DNA of 29,218 nt from a virus. The position numbers were made by a program, and so were the translations under genes. Under the pieces are notes generated by a model, which did not search any database, was not told the origin of the DNA, and worked only from the letters and a program-made list of their open reading frames with translations. Shown piece after piece: positions 14,626-20,282 of the stretch (the first letter of the stretch is position 1; each line of letters opens with the position of its first letter). The stretch lies in IMG/VR virus record IMGVR_UViG_3300022934_000113, positions 1 through 29,218 of that record; one strand, given 5' to 3'.

Positions 14626-14922
14626 TTAATTGGCTCGCCAACAGGTGGCCATCTTGCCTGAGTTGTTTAGCCGGCGGGTGCCAGCGTCTTGAATTTTCCC
14701 GGCTCTCTTGAGCTCACTGAGCCGGGGCCGGATCGCCAGAATTGATTGGCCCAGGTGACTCGCCACTTCATCCGAGGTGAGCGGTCCCCGGGACTTGATC
14801 ACGCTCAGAGCCATGGTCCTCAAAGTGGGCGCGGATTGAGCGATTGATTCGGCCGCCTCCCGGCTTGGCCCTGATACTTTGAACCCGGGCTGATCCGGGT
14901 ACTTAAATGATAATTGTGTCAT
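14626..14922 (-). CDS. Winged helix-turn-helix protein
   Basis: A 98-residue protein with a clear winged-helix pattern: LRTMALSVIKSRGPLTSDEV, ASHLGQSILAIRPRLSELKR and a wing that ends in GTRRLNNSGKMATCWR. Small wHTH proteins of this form ('GPLT..EVA..LG.S....R.SEL...G.I...G.RR...G') are common beside phage recombination genes and are thought to be regulators; targets are unknown. The N-terminal 30 residues are unrelated and Ser/Pro-rich. A GGGAGG and an AAGGA precede the ATG, with AAGGA touching it. It follows the hairpin at 14955-14987 in the transcript. Confidence 0.8.
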   Translation of the reverse strand: MTQLSFKYPDQPGFKVSGPSREAAESIAQSAPTLRTMALSVIKSRGPLTSDEVASHLGQSILAIRPRLSELKRAGKIQDAGTRRLNNSGKMATCWRAN

Positions 14923-14954
14923 TCCTTTTTTTCCTCCCTTTGCAGTTAAATTCA

Positions 14955-14987
14955 GCCCCGGCCGGCAACTGCAAAACCGGCCAGGGC
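14955..14987 (-). promoter_or_regulatory. Long GC-rich hairpin between SSB-like and wHTH genes
   Basis: An 11-bp stem (GCCCTGGCCGG with CCGGCCGGGGC, one G-U pair) closes an 11-nt loop. There is no T-run after it, so it is not a standard terminator; it may stabilise or process the early transcript, or limit read-through. Confidence 0.45.
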
Positions 14988-14995
14988 TTAGTCAC

Positions 14996-15454
14996 CTAAC
15001 GGTCTTGCACGCGAGTGTAGTCGCCGCTTGGCTTGAGCTTTTTCTCGGCCGGATAAACGCGGTCGATCTTTGCAAATATCTTGCTGGGGTCTTGCTTCCC
15101 TGGCTCATGCAGAACCATGATATTGGCGCTGGTTCCGATAAGGCTATCCAGGTCGAACTTGACCGACTCCTCGCCGGTTAAAGGCCGGCCAAGCCAGGTC
15201 TCCAGAGTGCCGCGGAGGGTTGCCTTTTCGTGCAGGGAGACAGTCATCTTTTTGCTGATGATTTTCGGGCGACCATCTTCCATCTTTTCGTCGGTCTCAA
15301 AGACCATCCGCATCTTGTGCTGCTCCTTTTTTTCACCGGAGAACTCAACCACTTCCATGCCCAGGTCCACGTTGTCCACCAGGACGGCGGAATGGGGTCC
15401 AGGACTTACCGGATCGAACTCTCTGTCTTGCTTGCTAGTATTTTCCACAATCAT
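14996..15454 (-). CDS. Phage single-stranded DNA-binding-like protein
   Basis: A 152-residue protein. The pattern PGPHSAVLVDNVDLGMEVVE, then KKEQHKMRMVFETDEK, then SKKMTVSLHEKATLRGTLETW, resembles phage SSB-like replication proteins (DUF669-type beta-barrel) that occur beside exonucleases and recombinases. The C-terminal tail is basic and polar, not the acidic tip of bacterial SSB. It would coat ssDNA during replication or exonuclease action. The gene sits between the nuclease and wHTH genes of the early leftward operon. An AAATAAT stretch precedes the ATG and no strong ribosome site is visible. Confidence 0.65.
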   Translation of the reverse strand: MIVENTSKQDREFDPVSPGPHSAVLVDNVDLGMEVVEFSGEKKEQHKMRMVFETDEKMEDGRPKIISKKMTVSLHEKATLRGTLETWLGRPLTGEESVKFDLDSLIGTSANIMVLHEPGKQDPSKIFAKIDRVYPAEKKLKPSGDYTRVQDR

Positions 15455-15459
15455 ATTTA

Positions 15460-15831
15460 TTATTTTCTAGGTGTTTTGTTTTGGTCTTCAAGGCGTTCCA
15501 GGATGTGGTCCTGAATTGCCTCGATAAAATCGCCGGTGATCATCTGAGGGGTGAGCCTAAACACGGTCCAACCGTTGAGGGCCGCGGTGTTGTACTTTTC
15601 GCAATCTTTATGGAAACCGGCCGGCCTGGTGTGGCGGCCACCAACCCAGGTGCCACCTTCAATCTCGATAGCTACCAGGGTTGATGGATGGGCGAAGTCG
15701 AACCGCCAACGCCGCACCGGATGGAACCTGACTTCCTCCTCCAACTTCAGATCGTCAGGCCTTTCACGCGAGGCCTCCATTCTCCTAACCTCCCAGGTCT
15801 GAAGAAATTTGATTTCAGCGTTACTGCTCAT
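15460..15831 (-). CDS. Small PD-(D/E)XK nuclease (DUF559/Vsr-like), possible resolvase
   Basis: A 123-residue protein. The core reads RRWRFDFAHPSTLVAIEIEGGTW in outline, followed by HKDCEKYNTAALNGWTVFRL. The D in 'RFDF', the E-x-E-G of the next strand, and the 'K...N.A...GW.V.R' helix-strand are the usual signature of DUF559/Vsr-like small nucleases, which in phages are often called Holliday-junction resolvases. It probably nicks branched DNA during replication or packaging. The start overlaps the HTH gene stop as ATGA. It could equally be a restriction-type nuclease, since the exact substrate cannot be read from sequence. Confidence 0.7.
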   Translation of the reverse strand: MSSNAEIKFLQTWEVRRMEASRERPDDLKLEEEVRFHPVRRWRFDFAHPSTLVAIEIEGGTWVGGRHTRPAGFHKDCEKYNTAALNGWTVFRLTPQMITGDFIEAIQDHILERLEDQNKTPRK

Positions 15832-15998
15832 GGCGCTCTCTCGACTAGCTTCTTGATGGACCTGGTAGTGACCCGGACCAGCTTGGTGCCGAGCTTCTTC
15901 CGCTCCAGGCGGCCGCTATCAATCCAGTTATAGATTTGCCGGCGGCTCACTGATAAGGCCCGGGCGGCCTCTGGTATGGTGACTAGGACAGGGTCCAT
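15828..15998 (-). CDS. Excisionase-like helix-turn-helix protein
   Basis: A 56-residue frame from the ATG at 15996-15998. It reads PVLVTIPEAARALSVSRRQI, then YNWIDSGRLERKKLGTKLVR, then a basic helix ending LVERAP. This is the standard excisionase/HTH-17 fold: 'T..EAA..L.VSR..IY.WI..G.L...K.G...VR'. It may act as recombination directionality factor with the integrase or as an early-gene regulator. Its location in the leftward early operon, switched on when the repressor is lost, suits an Xis. It overlaps the 31-residue frame upstream by 16 bases and the nuclease gene downstream as ATGA. No Shine-Dalgarno is seen, so coupled translation is likely. Confidence 0.78.
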   Translation of the reverse strand: MDPVLVTIPEAARALSVSRRQIYNWIDSGRLERKKLGTKLVRVTTRSIKKLVERAP

Positions 15999-16078
15999 TT
16001 AATAATAAGTGCGGCAATTAATACTAACGGCGAAACGCCGATGATAATTATGCCTGGGTTAATGTTAGGCTCGTTCAC
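15983..16078 (-). CDS. 31-residue membrane micropeptide
   Basis: A GTG-started frame reads MNEPNINPGIIIIGVSPL and then VLIAALIIKWTLS: one hydrophobic segment of about 19 residues with a short polar N-terminus. It has a good ribosome site (GGAGG, 6 bases before GTG). It overlaps the RHH gene by 14 bases and the excisionase-like gene by 16, so it fits the operon exactly. Possible roles are an inner-membrane superinfection-exclusion peptide, a small holin-like factor or a coupling leader. No family is recognised. Confidence 0.55.
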   Translation of the reverse strand: MNEPNINPGIIIIGVSPLVLIAALIIKWTLS

Positions 16079-16223
16079 GCTTTTCCTCCGTCCTGGTCTT
16101 GCAGTGATCAGCGACCAGGGCCTCGATCACCTGGGTCATTGTTTTGCGTTTGCGATTGGCGAATGAACGCAACCGCTTACGGGTGCTCGCCATGAATCTG
16201 AAACTTACTAACTCCTTGCTCAT
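16065..16223 (-). CDS. Ribbon-helix-helix regulator (first gene of the leftward operon)
   Basis: A 52-residue protein: MSKELVSFRFMASTRKRLRS, FANRKRKTMTQVIEALVADH, then a basic/acidic tail. A beta strand (LVSFRF) followed by two helices with 'S....L..FA...K.TMTQVIEALV' is the RHH/CopG-Arc pattern. The ATG lies only 3 bases from a perfect 24-bp dyad (16227-16250), so the transcript would be almost leaderless and no ribosome site is visible. It probably binds that dyad and controls its own operon, playing a Cro- or Arc-like role opposite the RHH gene at 16333. Which of the two acts as the lysogenic repressor cannot be told from the sequence. Confidence 0.72.
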   Translation of the reverse strand: MSKELVSFRFMASTRKRLRSFANRKRKTMTQVIEALVADHCKTRTEEKRERA

Positions 16224-16226
16224 CTG

Positions 16227-16250
16227 CCGTCGCTATATATACAGCGACGG
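16227..16250. promoter_or_regulatory. Perfect dyad operator over the leftward early promoter
   Basis: Arms CCGTCGCT (16227-16234) and AGCGACGG (16243-16250) are perfect inverted repeats around an AT-rich centre. Reading leftward, the centre gives a TATATA -10 box, with TTGTAA 17 bases before it (TTGATT is an alternative -35). Repressor bound here would block RNA polymerase. It lies directly before the 52-residue RHH gene, and RHH proteins bind such dyads. Confidence 0.65.
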
Positions 16251-16332
16251 ATGTATTTACAATCAAATTAATAAATAGTTCTTGAATGGTTGCGAAGAAG
16301 TGCGATGTTCTCGGAAGCACAGCCAACATGCT

Positions 16333-16554
16333 ATGCCTAAGAATCTTAAAAAAACCCGAGAAAACGACAGAAAAACCGTGGCCTATCGGCTACGGCAAGA
16401 GACACTTAACTTGCTTCAAGATGTGAGCGCGGCCACCGGGATAACCATGACCGAGATCGTGGAACGATCAGTCCAGGCTCATGTTGGTGACCTGGTTAAG
16501 AAAGTGGAGGCCGAGAGAACGGCTGCGAAAAAGCGGCTTCAAGGCCGTCTTTAA
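16333..16554 (+). CDS. Second ribbon-helix-helix regulator, divergent
   Basis: A 73-residue protein from the ATG at 16333. A polar, Lys-rich arm (PKNLKKTREND) leads to the RHH core TVAYRLRQETLNLLQDVSAA and TGITMTEIVERSVQAHVGDL, followed by a Lys/Arg/Glu-rich helix. The strand 'VAYRL' and the 'TMTEIVERSV' second helix are RHH hallmarks, shared in outline with the gene at 16065-16223 (TMTQVIEALV). It is divergent from that gene, with about 80 bp of AT-rich DNA and the dyad between. It is probably one half of the lysogeny switch. The frame extends further upstream but the extra residues look unnatural. The ribosome site is weak. Confidence 0.7.
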   Translation: MPKNLKKTRENDRKTVAYRLRQETLNLLQDVSAATGITMTEIVERSVQAHVGDLVKKVEAERTAAKKRLQGRL

Positions 16555-16666
16555 GGGTTTTTTCTTGGATTAACTTCTGAACCTCCCTGGCATCCTCAAG
16601 GAGGTCTTTTTCAAATTCTCTCAATTCCGGTATAGTGAGAGACTTCAGTGCATTGTCATCAATCAT
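16496..16666 (-). CDS. Possible 56-residue antisense-side protein
   Basis: The minus strand carries a 56-residue frame from the ATG at 16664-16666. It has a natural-looking acidic helical N-terminus (ALKSLTIPELREFEKDLLED, AREVQKLIQEKT) and a less convincing C-terminus that lies antisense to the end of the RHH gene (59 bp overlap). No ribosome site is seen. It could be a small regulator or a chance frame. The rest of the gap to 16868 contains an AATTGC/GCAATT dyad and the promoter at 16785. Confidence 0.35.
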   Translation of the reverse strand: MIDDNALKSLTIPELREFEKDLLEDAREVQKLIQEKTLKDGLEAAFSQPFSRPPLS

Positions 16667-16784
16667 TATAGCTAATTTAAGTAATTAACGCCTAGAGCCT
16701 AAAAATTGCGCCGTGGTTTGCAATTATGAAAGATTTTAATAGCGCCTGTGAATAACTTTCTCATGTGGTAGCCAAAATAATCCC

Positions 16785-16813
16785 TTGACCCTGTATATAC
16801 AACGTTGTAAGGT
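16785..16813 (+). promoter_or_regulatory. Rightward promoter with palindromic operator
   Basis: TTGACC (16785-16790), a 17-base spacer and TAAGGT (16808-16813) resemble a sigma-70 promoter facing the accessory and integrase genes. The spacer carries the perfect palindrome TACAACGTTGTA (16798-16809), which overlaps the -10. The neighbouring CTGTATATA is also present in the dyad at 16227-16250 (other strand), so one RHH protein may bind both. Confidence 0.5.
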
Positions 16814-16868
16814 GCTCTCACAGTTTGAATTTGCTGCCCACCAGGGCGGCTCTAAAAAAAGGAACAAC

Positions 16869-17048
16869 ATGAACCCAATCACCATCATTCACAACGGCAG
16901 CGAGACCTGCCTGGACATCAAACTAGCCCCCGGCGTCACGGCTGCGTACATCGAGATGAATGGGCGCACCTACTACATCGATGACAGCACCGATGAGGCA
17001 ATTATGAACAACTGGATTACCCCTAAGGAACTGGAGGTGGCGAAATGA
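16869..17048 (+). CDS. Small accessory protein, unknown function
   Basis: A 59-residue protein from the ATG at 16869, preceded by AAAAAAGGAACAAC, a ribosome site repeated before the gene at 17719. It reads MNPITIIHNGSETCLDIKLA, then VTAAYIEMNGRTYYIDDSTD, and looks like a small beta-rich domain. No motif is recognised. It starts the rightward accessory operon 55 bases after the -10 of the candidate promoter and ends in an ATGA overlap with the next gene. Expression in lysogeny or early infection is possible. Confidence 0.65.
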   Translation: MNPITIIHNGSETCLDIKLAPGVTAAYIEMNGRTYYIDDSTDEAIMNNWITPKELEVAK

Positions 17049-17293
17049 CTCCCCTCACTTCTGAAGTTACCCGGCAAACCAGCACTGTGGTAAATGACCC
17101 GGCGAACGGCGAGCGTGCCCTGGTTGCAAGCCTGGCACCCAACCCATCCGGAGACTCCCTGGTGCTTCGGCTCAAGGGCTGCAAGACGGTCAAGGCTGTG
17201 AGCCTGGCCGATATTTGGAAACTGGCCCAGGCGGCCCCGGTGGGAATTTGCCCAGACTGCCTGGATAAATTAGAAGCCACGATTAAGGAATAA
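17045..17293 (+). CDS. Small accessory protein with one CxxC
   Basis: An 82-residue protein, not recognised. It starts MTPLTSEVTRQTSTVVNDPA and has a beta-type middle (SLVLRLKGCKTVKAVSLADI). It ends PVGICPDCLDKLEATIKE, with a CPDC pair resembling half of a zinc ribbon. The gene downstream carries a similar GICPEC motif, so the two proteins may share a metal site or partner. Its ATG overlaps the stop of the preceding gene (ATGA) and the next gene starts 2 bases after its stop, so all are translated together. Confidence 0.65.
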   Translation: MTPLTSEVTRQTSTVVNDPANGERALVASLAPNPSGDSLVLRLKGCKTVKAVSLADIWKLAQAAPVGICPDCLDKLEATIKE

Positions 17294-17295
17294 CC

Positions 17296-17706
17296 ATGAG
17301 CGGAACCGAATTAAATAAAGCAATCGCCCGGGGCGAAATTAAGGTGACCATGATCACCGGGCCTGATGGCGGCATTTGCCCCGAGTGCTCAAGTGGCAAC
17401 GCAATGATCTGCCGGGGCGAGTGCCCCGGTGGATTTGAGCCGCACCACTTCTGGGATATCGGCCTTGACCTCAAGGCTTGCCGGGACTGCGGCCATTCCG
17501 TTGTCGCATCCAGGAACGGCGAGCCCTGGGAGAATGAATCAACGCACGAACTCTTTGTTGACCAGGTTGCTACCGGGATCACAACAAAGGTTTCGGACGC
17601 CTACACAATCGACGAGCAGCATGAGATTGTTGCAAAACAATTAGAGCCAGAGATCAATAATGCTCTGGAAAAATCTGATGACGTGGAAACACGTTGGGTT
17701 AAATAA
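17296..17706 (+). CDS. Probable zinc-binding accessory protein
   Basis: A 136-residue protein with several cysteine pairs: C28-PE-C31, C39, C43 (ICRGECPGG), a His-rich HH at 50-51 and C62-RD-C65-G-H67. This looks like two small zinc-ribbon knuckles in the N-terminal half. The C-terminal half is acidic and polar (YTIDEQHEIVAKQLEPEINN). Zinc-knuckle phage proteins of this size may bind nucleic acid or a host protein, but the family is not recognised. It lies in the rightward accessory operon before the DUF3846-like gene. Confidence 0.65.
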   Translation: MSGTELNKAIARGEIKVTMITGPDGGICPECSSGNAMICRGECPGGFEPHHFWDIGLDLKACRDCGHSVVASRNGEPWENESTHELFVDQVATGITTKVSDAYTIDEQHEIVAKQLEPEINNALEKSDDVETRWVK

Positions 17707-17718
17707 AAAAGGAACAAC

Positions 17719-18138
17719 ATGAAAAGCAAAGCGATATTAATTAACGCAAAAAACAAAACAGTGACCGAAGTGGAGGTTGATGGTCACAAGTCTATCCAGG
17801 CCCTGATCGGCTGCGATATGTTCACGGTGGCCCAGGAGTGGCCGGATGATCACACGCTCTTTGTGGATGATGCCGGCTGGCTCCCAACCAAGGACGCGCC
17901 CCGGCAATCATTCTTCGTGTGCCCTTTCCCCGGGGCTCGCTATGAGCACCTGGAGTTTGCCGGCAACGGCATTCTGGTCCGGGCCGATGATGAGGGTGAA
18001 ACAATCGACGTGTCCCCTGCGGCCCTGGGCCACCTGGAGGAGATGATTGAATTTCCTGATGAGGAAATCACCGACGAAAAACGCGCCGCGAAGCTGGGCG
18101 ATGGGTTCAAGATGATCGAGATTAAGGAGGGCAAATAA
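17719..18138 (+). CDS. DUF3846-like protein
   Basis: A 139-residue protein. Its layout is that of DUF3846 proteins: an N-terminal beta strand pair, IQALIGCDMFTVAQEWPDDH, TLFVDDAGWLPTKDA, and then the 'LEFAGNGILVRADDEG' segment that resembles the family's AGN(G/A)-type motif. These proteins are frequent in mobile elements and phages and have no established biochemical role. The ribosome site repeats that of the gene at 16869 (AAAAAAGGAACAACATGAA at both). Its stop overlaps the integrase start as TAATG, which suggests the two are made together. Confidence 0.65.
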   Translation: MKSKAILINAKNKTVTEVEVDGHKSIQALIGCDMFTVAQEWPDDHTLFVDDAGWLPTKDAPRQSFFVCPFPGARYEHLEFAGNGILVRADDEGETIDVSPAALGHLEEMIEFPDEEITDEKRAAKLGDGFKMIEIKEGK

Positions 18139-19274
18139 TGAAAGTGCCAATGTTCAAGAAAAAGGGGAATGACAACTGGTATGTCCGCAAGCAAATCCGC
18201 GGCGAGCGGAAGTCCTGGTGCACCGGCACAAACAACTTCCGCGAGGCTCAGAGCCTGGGCCGGGAGTGGGCCCGGAAACTAATGCAGGAGGACGGCGAGG
18301 CCTTGCGCCAAATGAGCCGCCGCCGGGCCTCGTCCACAATCGGGGAAGCACTTGAGGCTTTTGAAAACTCAGGTGTACGCCGGTGCTCCCAGGGAACAGC
18401 CAAGAGGTACGCCAATGAACTCCGCATCCTGATTCGGGATGCCAAAGGCCTGGATGAATCTGCCAGCCTGGACGAGCTTAACCAGGAGCTAGTCAATAGC
18501 TTCTACAACAGCCGGCTCAAAGGCCTGGAGGGAATGGACAAGCTCAAGGCATCCAGCCTGGCAAATTGCACCTACCGCAAGGCTCGCAGCATATTCGGAC
18601 GGCGGACGATTAATGACGGCGTGTTTGAGGGCCTCACGTTGCCCCTGGAGTCATTGAATGAGTTTCGCACTCAGCCTTTCCATGATGGGACTGATCCGCA
18701 GTATGAGCCCCCGTGCCCTATTGTGATGGAAAAGATAATGAAAGATGCGGGAAGGGTCCGGGATGAAGAGCCAGGCGTTTACATTGCTTTCATGCTGGCC
18801 TTATGTGCCGGAGTGCGAGCCGGTGAAGCGGCCTGGCTTGAGTGGCGTAATTTCAGCGAGGTGCAAACCGAACGCGGCAAAGAATGGATAATCGTTGTTC
18901 AGTCTTCGCATCAGCACGTCACCAAAAGCAAGAAGAGCCGCCGGGTGCCGGTGCATAAAGCAATCGTAAAAGAGCTTTACCGGATCAGCGGGAAAAGCCG
19001 CTACGTTATCCCTGGCTCAGACAACTACCGGAAAGATACCGTGTGGCGGAACCTAGCCACCTGGTTCAAGTCTCACGGCTGGGACCGGGAGAAAAAAGCC
19101 CATGCGATGCGGGGATACTTTGGTGCCCAGGTTGCGACTTCCCAGGGGCTCTACCAGGCACAGACATATCTGGGACATTCAACCCCTGTGATAACGAATA
19201 AATATTACGCGGCCCTTTTGAAGATGGAAGCACCCGCCTTGGATGTGCCGGACACTTTGAATATCGAAGGATGA
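18138..19274 (+). CDS. int: Tyrosine-type phage integrase
   Basis: A 378-residue site-specific recombinase. The N-terminus (GNDNWYVRKQIRGERKSWCT) resembles the arm-binding fold, then a core-binding SAM-like part (about 65-155). The catalytic domain has R227 (CAGVRAGEAAWLEW), a basic beta-hairpin around K263-K266, H322-A-M-R325 (AHAMRGYFGAQ), H347 (YLGHSTP) and the nucleophile Y356 (TNKYYAAL). All pentad positions can be found. It should recombine the anticodon-loop core at 19824-19865, about 550 bases away. Translation is coupled to the DUF3846-like gene (TAATG). The excisionase-like protein at 15828-15998 is a candidate partner. Confidence 0.93.
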   Translation: MKVPMFKKKGNDNWYVRKQIRGERKSWCTGTNNFREAQSLGREWARKLMQEDGEALRQMSRRRASSTIGEALEAFENSGVRRCSQGTAKRYANELRILIRDAKGLDESASLDELNQELVNSFYNSRLKGLEGMDKLKASSLANCTYRKARSIFGRRTINDGVFEGLTLPLESLNEFRTQPFHDGTDPQYEPPCPIVMEKIMKDAGRVRDEEPGVYIAFMLALCAGVRAGEAAWLEWRNFSEVQTERGKEWIIVVQSSHQHVTKSKKSRRVPVHKAIVKELYRISGKSRYVIPGSDNYRKDTVWRNLATWFKSHGWDREKKAHAMRGYFGAQVATSQGLYQAQTYLGHSTPVITNKYYAALLKMEAPALDVPDTLNIEG

Positions 19275-19291
19275 CAATCATTCTTGACCTG

Positions 19292-19319
19292 GCTTGTCGC
19301 TCACTTCTGAGCGGCAAGC
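19292..19319. terminator. Bidirectional terminator between convergent genes
   Basis: A 12-bp stem (GCTTGTCGCTCA with TGAGCGGCAAGC, one G-U pair) has a CTTC loop and can extend outward by further pairs including wobbles. It sits between the integrase stop and the stop of the convergent 33-residue gene. T-runs follow at some distance (CATTTTTTCTTC on the plus strand), so termination may be moderate. Confidence 0.65.
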
Positions 19320-19330
19320 TGGGTTGCCGA

Positions 19331-19432
19331 TCATTTTTTCTTCATCTTGGCGGCAATCATCAGAACGCCAGTAGCGGTCAAAATCTTACAGGCCGTATCC
19401 ACCAAGCCAATTATCAGCCCTAGCTCGCTCAT
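19331..19432 (-). CDS. 33-residue membrane micropeptide
   Basis: From the ATG at 19430-19432 (ATGA overlap with the stop of the HExxH gene, and a GGAGG 8 bases upstream) the frame reads MSELGLIIGLVDTACK, then ILTATGVLMIAAKMKKK. It has a hydrophobic segment with a lysine-rich C-terminus, giving a positive-inside anchor. It could be a small holin-like or exclusion peptide, but its family is not known. The upstream frame extension overlaps the neighbouring gene and is not convincing. Transcription ends just after it at the terminator. Confidence 0.6.
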   Translation of the reverse strand: MSELGLIIGLVDTACKILTATGVLMIAAKMKKK

Positions 19433-19719
19433 GGTTGTATCCTCCGGTATCCCGCGGCCCATAGATTGTCCGCAATTATGTTTTCCCACTCTAGCACCTT
19501 CTCCTCCGGCCAATCGTCCTGGGTCTTGCCGCACTCGCAGCGGACCTCGGCCACCATTAGGTGAATGTGCTCATGGATGAGGGTGCCCATGTAAACCCTG
19601 GCAGATTGCCGTGGATCAATCCTCACGGTTCTCGTGTCTAGATCAGCCTGGCCGTAAAGGTCTTCGCCCTCGTCGCCAACGCCCGTCATATTTTTGTTGA
19701 TTACGGAAACTCTGCTCAT
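19429..19719 (-). CDS. Small HExxH metallopeptidase-like (SprT-type) protein
   Basis: A 96-residue protein with the zinc motif H49-E50-H51-I52-H53 (TLIHEHIHLMVAE). A beta-rich stretch (LYGQADLDTRTVRIDPRQSA) precedes it, and a following helix (EKVLEWENIIADNLWAAGY) could supply a third acidic ligand. This order is that of SprT-like and IrrE-like minimal metallopeptidases. A CEC pair at 61-63 is an oddity. The substrate is unknown; a repressor-cleaving or protein-processing role is inference. A GGAGG lies just before the ATG. The attachment core lies about 100 bases upstream. Confidence 0.68.
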   Translation of the reverse strand: MSRVSVINKNMTGVGDEGEDLYGQADLDTRTVRIDPRQSARVYMGTLIHEHIHLMVAEVRCECGKTQDDWPEEKVLEWENIIADNLWAAGYRRIQP

Positions 19720-19757
19720 GCCCCCTCCACACCCATTAGACTCCCGAGGTAAGGAAG

Positions 19758-19776
19758 TGGCACTTAAATGGTGTCC
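19758..19776 (+). repeat. Att-flanking repeat, left copy
   Basis: TGGCACTTAAATGGTGTCC lies about 50 bases left of the core. It is two direct copies of TGGYRYY 11 bp apart, the spacing of one helical turn expected for paired arm-type integrase sites. Binding is inference. Confidence 0.5.
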
Positions 19777-19823
19777 AGCCAGGTCAGAACGCTAGAAATC
19801 AACGGAAAAGGCGAATGCCACAC

Positions 19824-19865
<42 letters not shown>

Positions 19866-19937
19866 GGAAACAGGGAAATTGCGGAAAACCAACTGTTATT
19901 TCAAGGCCAATCGTTAGGCCCTGGCAAAACCCTTTGT

Positions 19938-19957
19938 GCACATGAATGCACATGAAT
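19938..19957. repeat. Tandem 10-bp repeat right of the att core
   Basis: GCACATGAAT occurs twice head to tail (19938-19947, 19948-19957), with a partial GCATGAAAAT nearby at 19969. The position beside the core suggests integrase, Xis or IHF-type contacts; unproven. Confidence 0.4.
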
Positions 19958-19978
19958 GCAGGTTGTGATGCATGAAAA

Positions 19979-19996
19979 TGGCACCTAAATGGCACC
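19979..19996 (+). repeat. Att-flanking repeat, right copy
   Basis: TGGCACCTAAATGGCACC, two perfect TGGCACC copies 11 bp apart, lies about 115 bases right of the core and shares the pattern of the left copy. Confidence 0.5.
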
Positions 19997-20003
19997 AGAA
20001 TGG

Positions 20004-20282
20004 CTACCCCTTTTTGATCCGGTAATGAGGAACCGGGCGAATAGTATTTCGCTGGAGCCGAAACGTCCTGGTCTCCACCAGGCCTTTTTCCACCAGGGTT
20101 CTGAGCCTTTGCGTGCCATAGGAAACAGATAGCCCCCAGGCCGCGGCCAGGTCTTTCATGGTGAGCCATCCTGGCGGCACCTCATCAACCTCGCTGGTTC
20201 CTGAACTGTTTGCCAGGAGGTCGAACCAAGCCGGGTCTAGCCCGGAAGAATCCACCCGTTTCTTGCTTTTTCTACTAGCCAT
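20004..20282 (-). CDS. Winged helix-turn-helix protein near att
   Basis: A 92-residue protein from the ATG at 20280-20282 (GGAGG 7 bases upstream). A basic N-terminus (ASRKSKKRVDSS) leads into a helix-turn-helix with wing: WLTMKDLAAAWGLSVSYGTQ, RLRTLVEKGLVETRTFRLQR, then HYRIKKG. The 'L...G.S.....R.L..L...GLVE' pattern is a marker of small winged-helix regulators. It overlaps the metallophosphoesterase 3' end by 46 bases and lies at the end of the leftward block that starts with the giant protein, directly beside att. It could be a regulator or architectural DNA-binding factor. The longer upstream frame is not convincing. Confidence 0.7.
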   Translation of the reverse strand: MASRKSKKRVDSSGLDPAWFDLLANSSGTSEVDEVPPGWLTMKDLAAAWGLSVSYGTQRLRTLVEKGLVETRTFRLQRNTIRPVPHYRIKKG

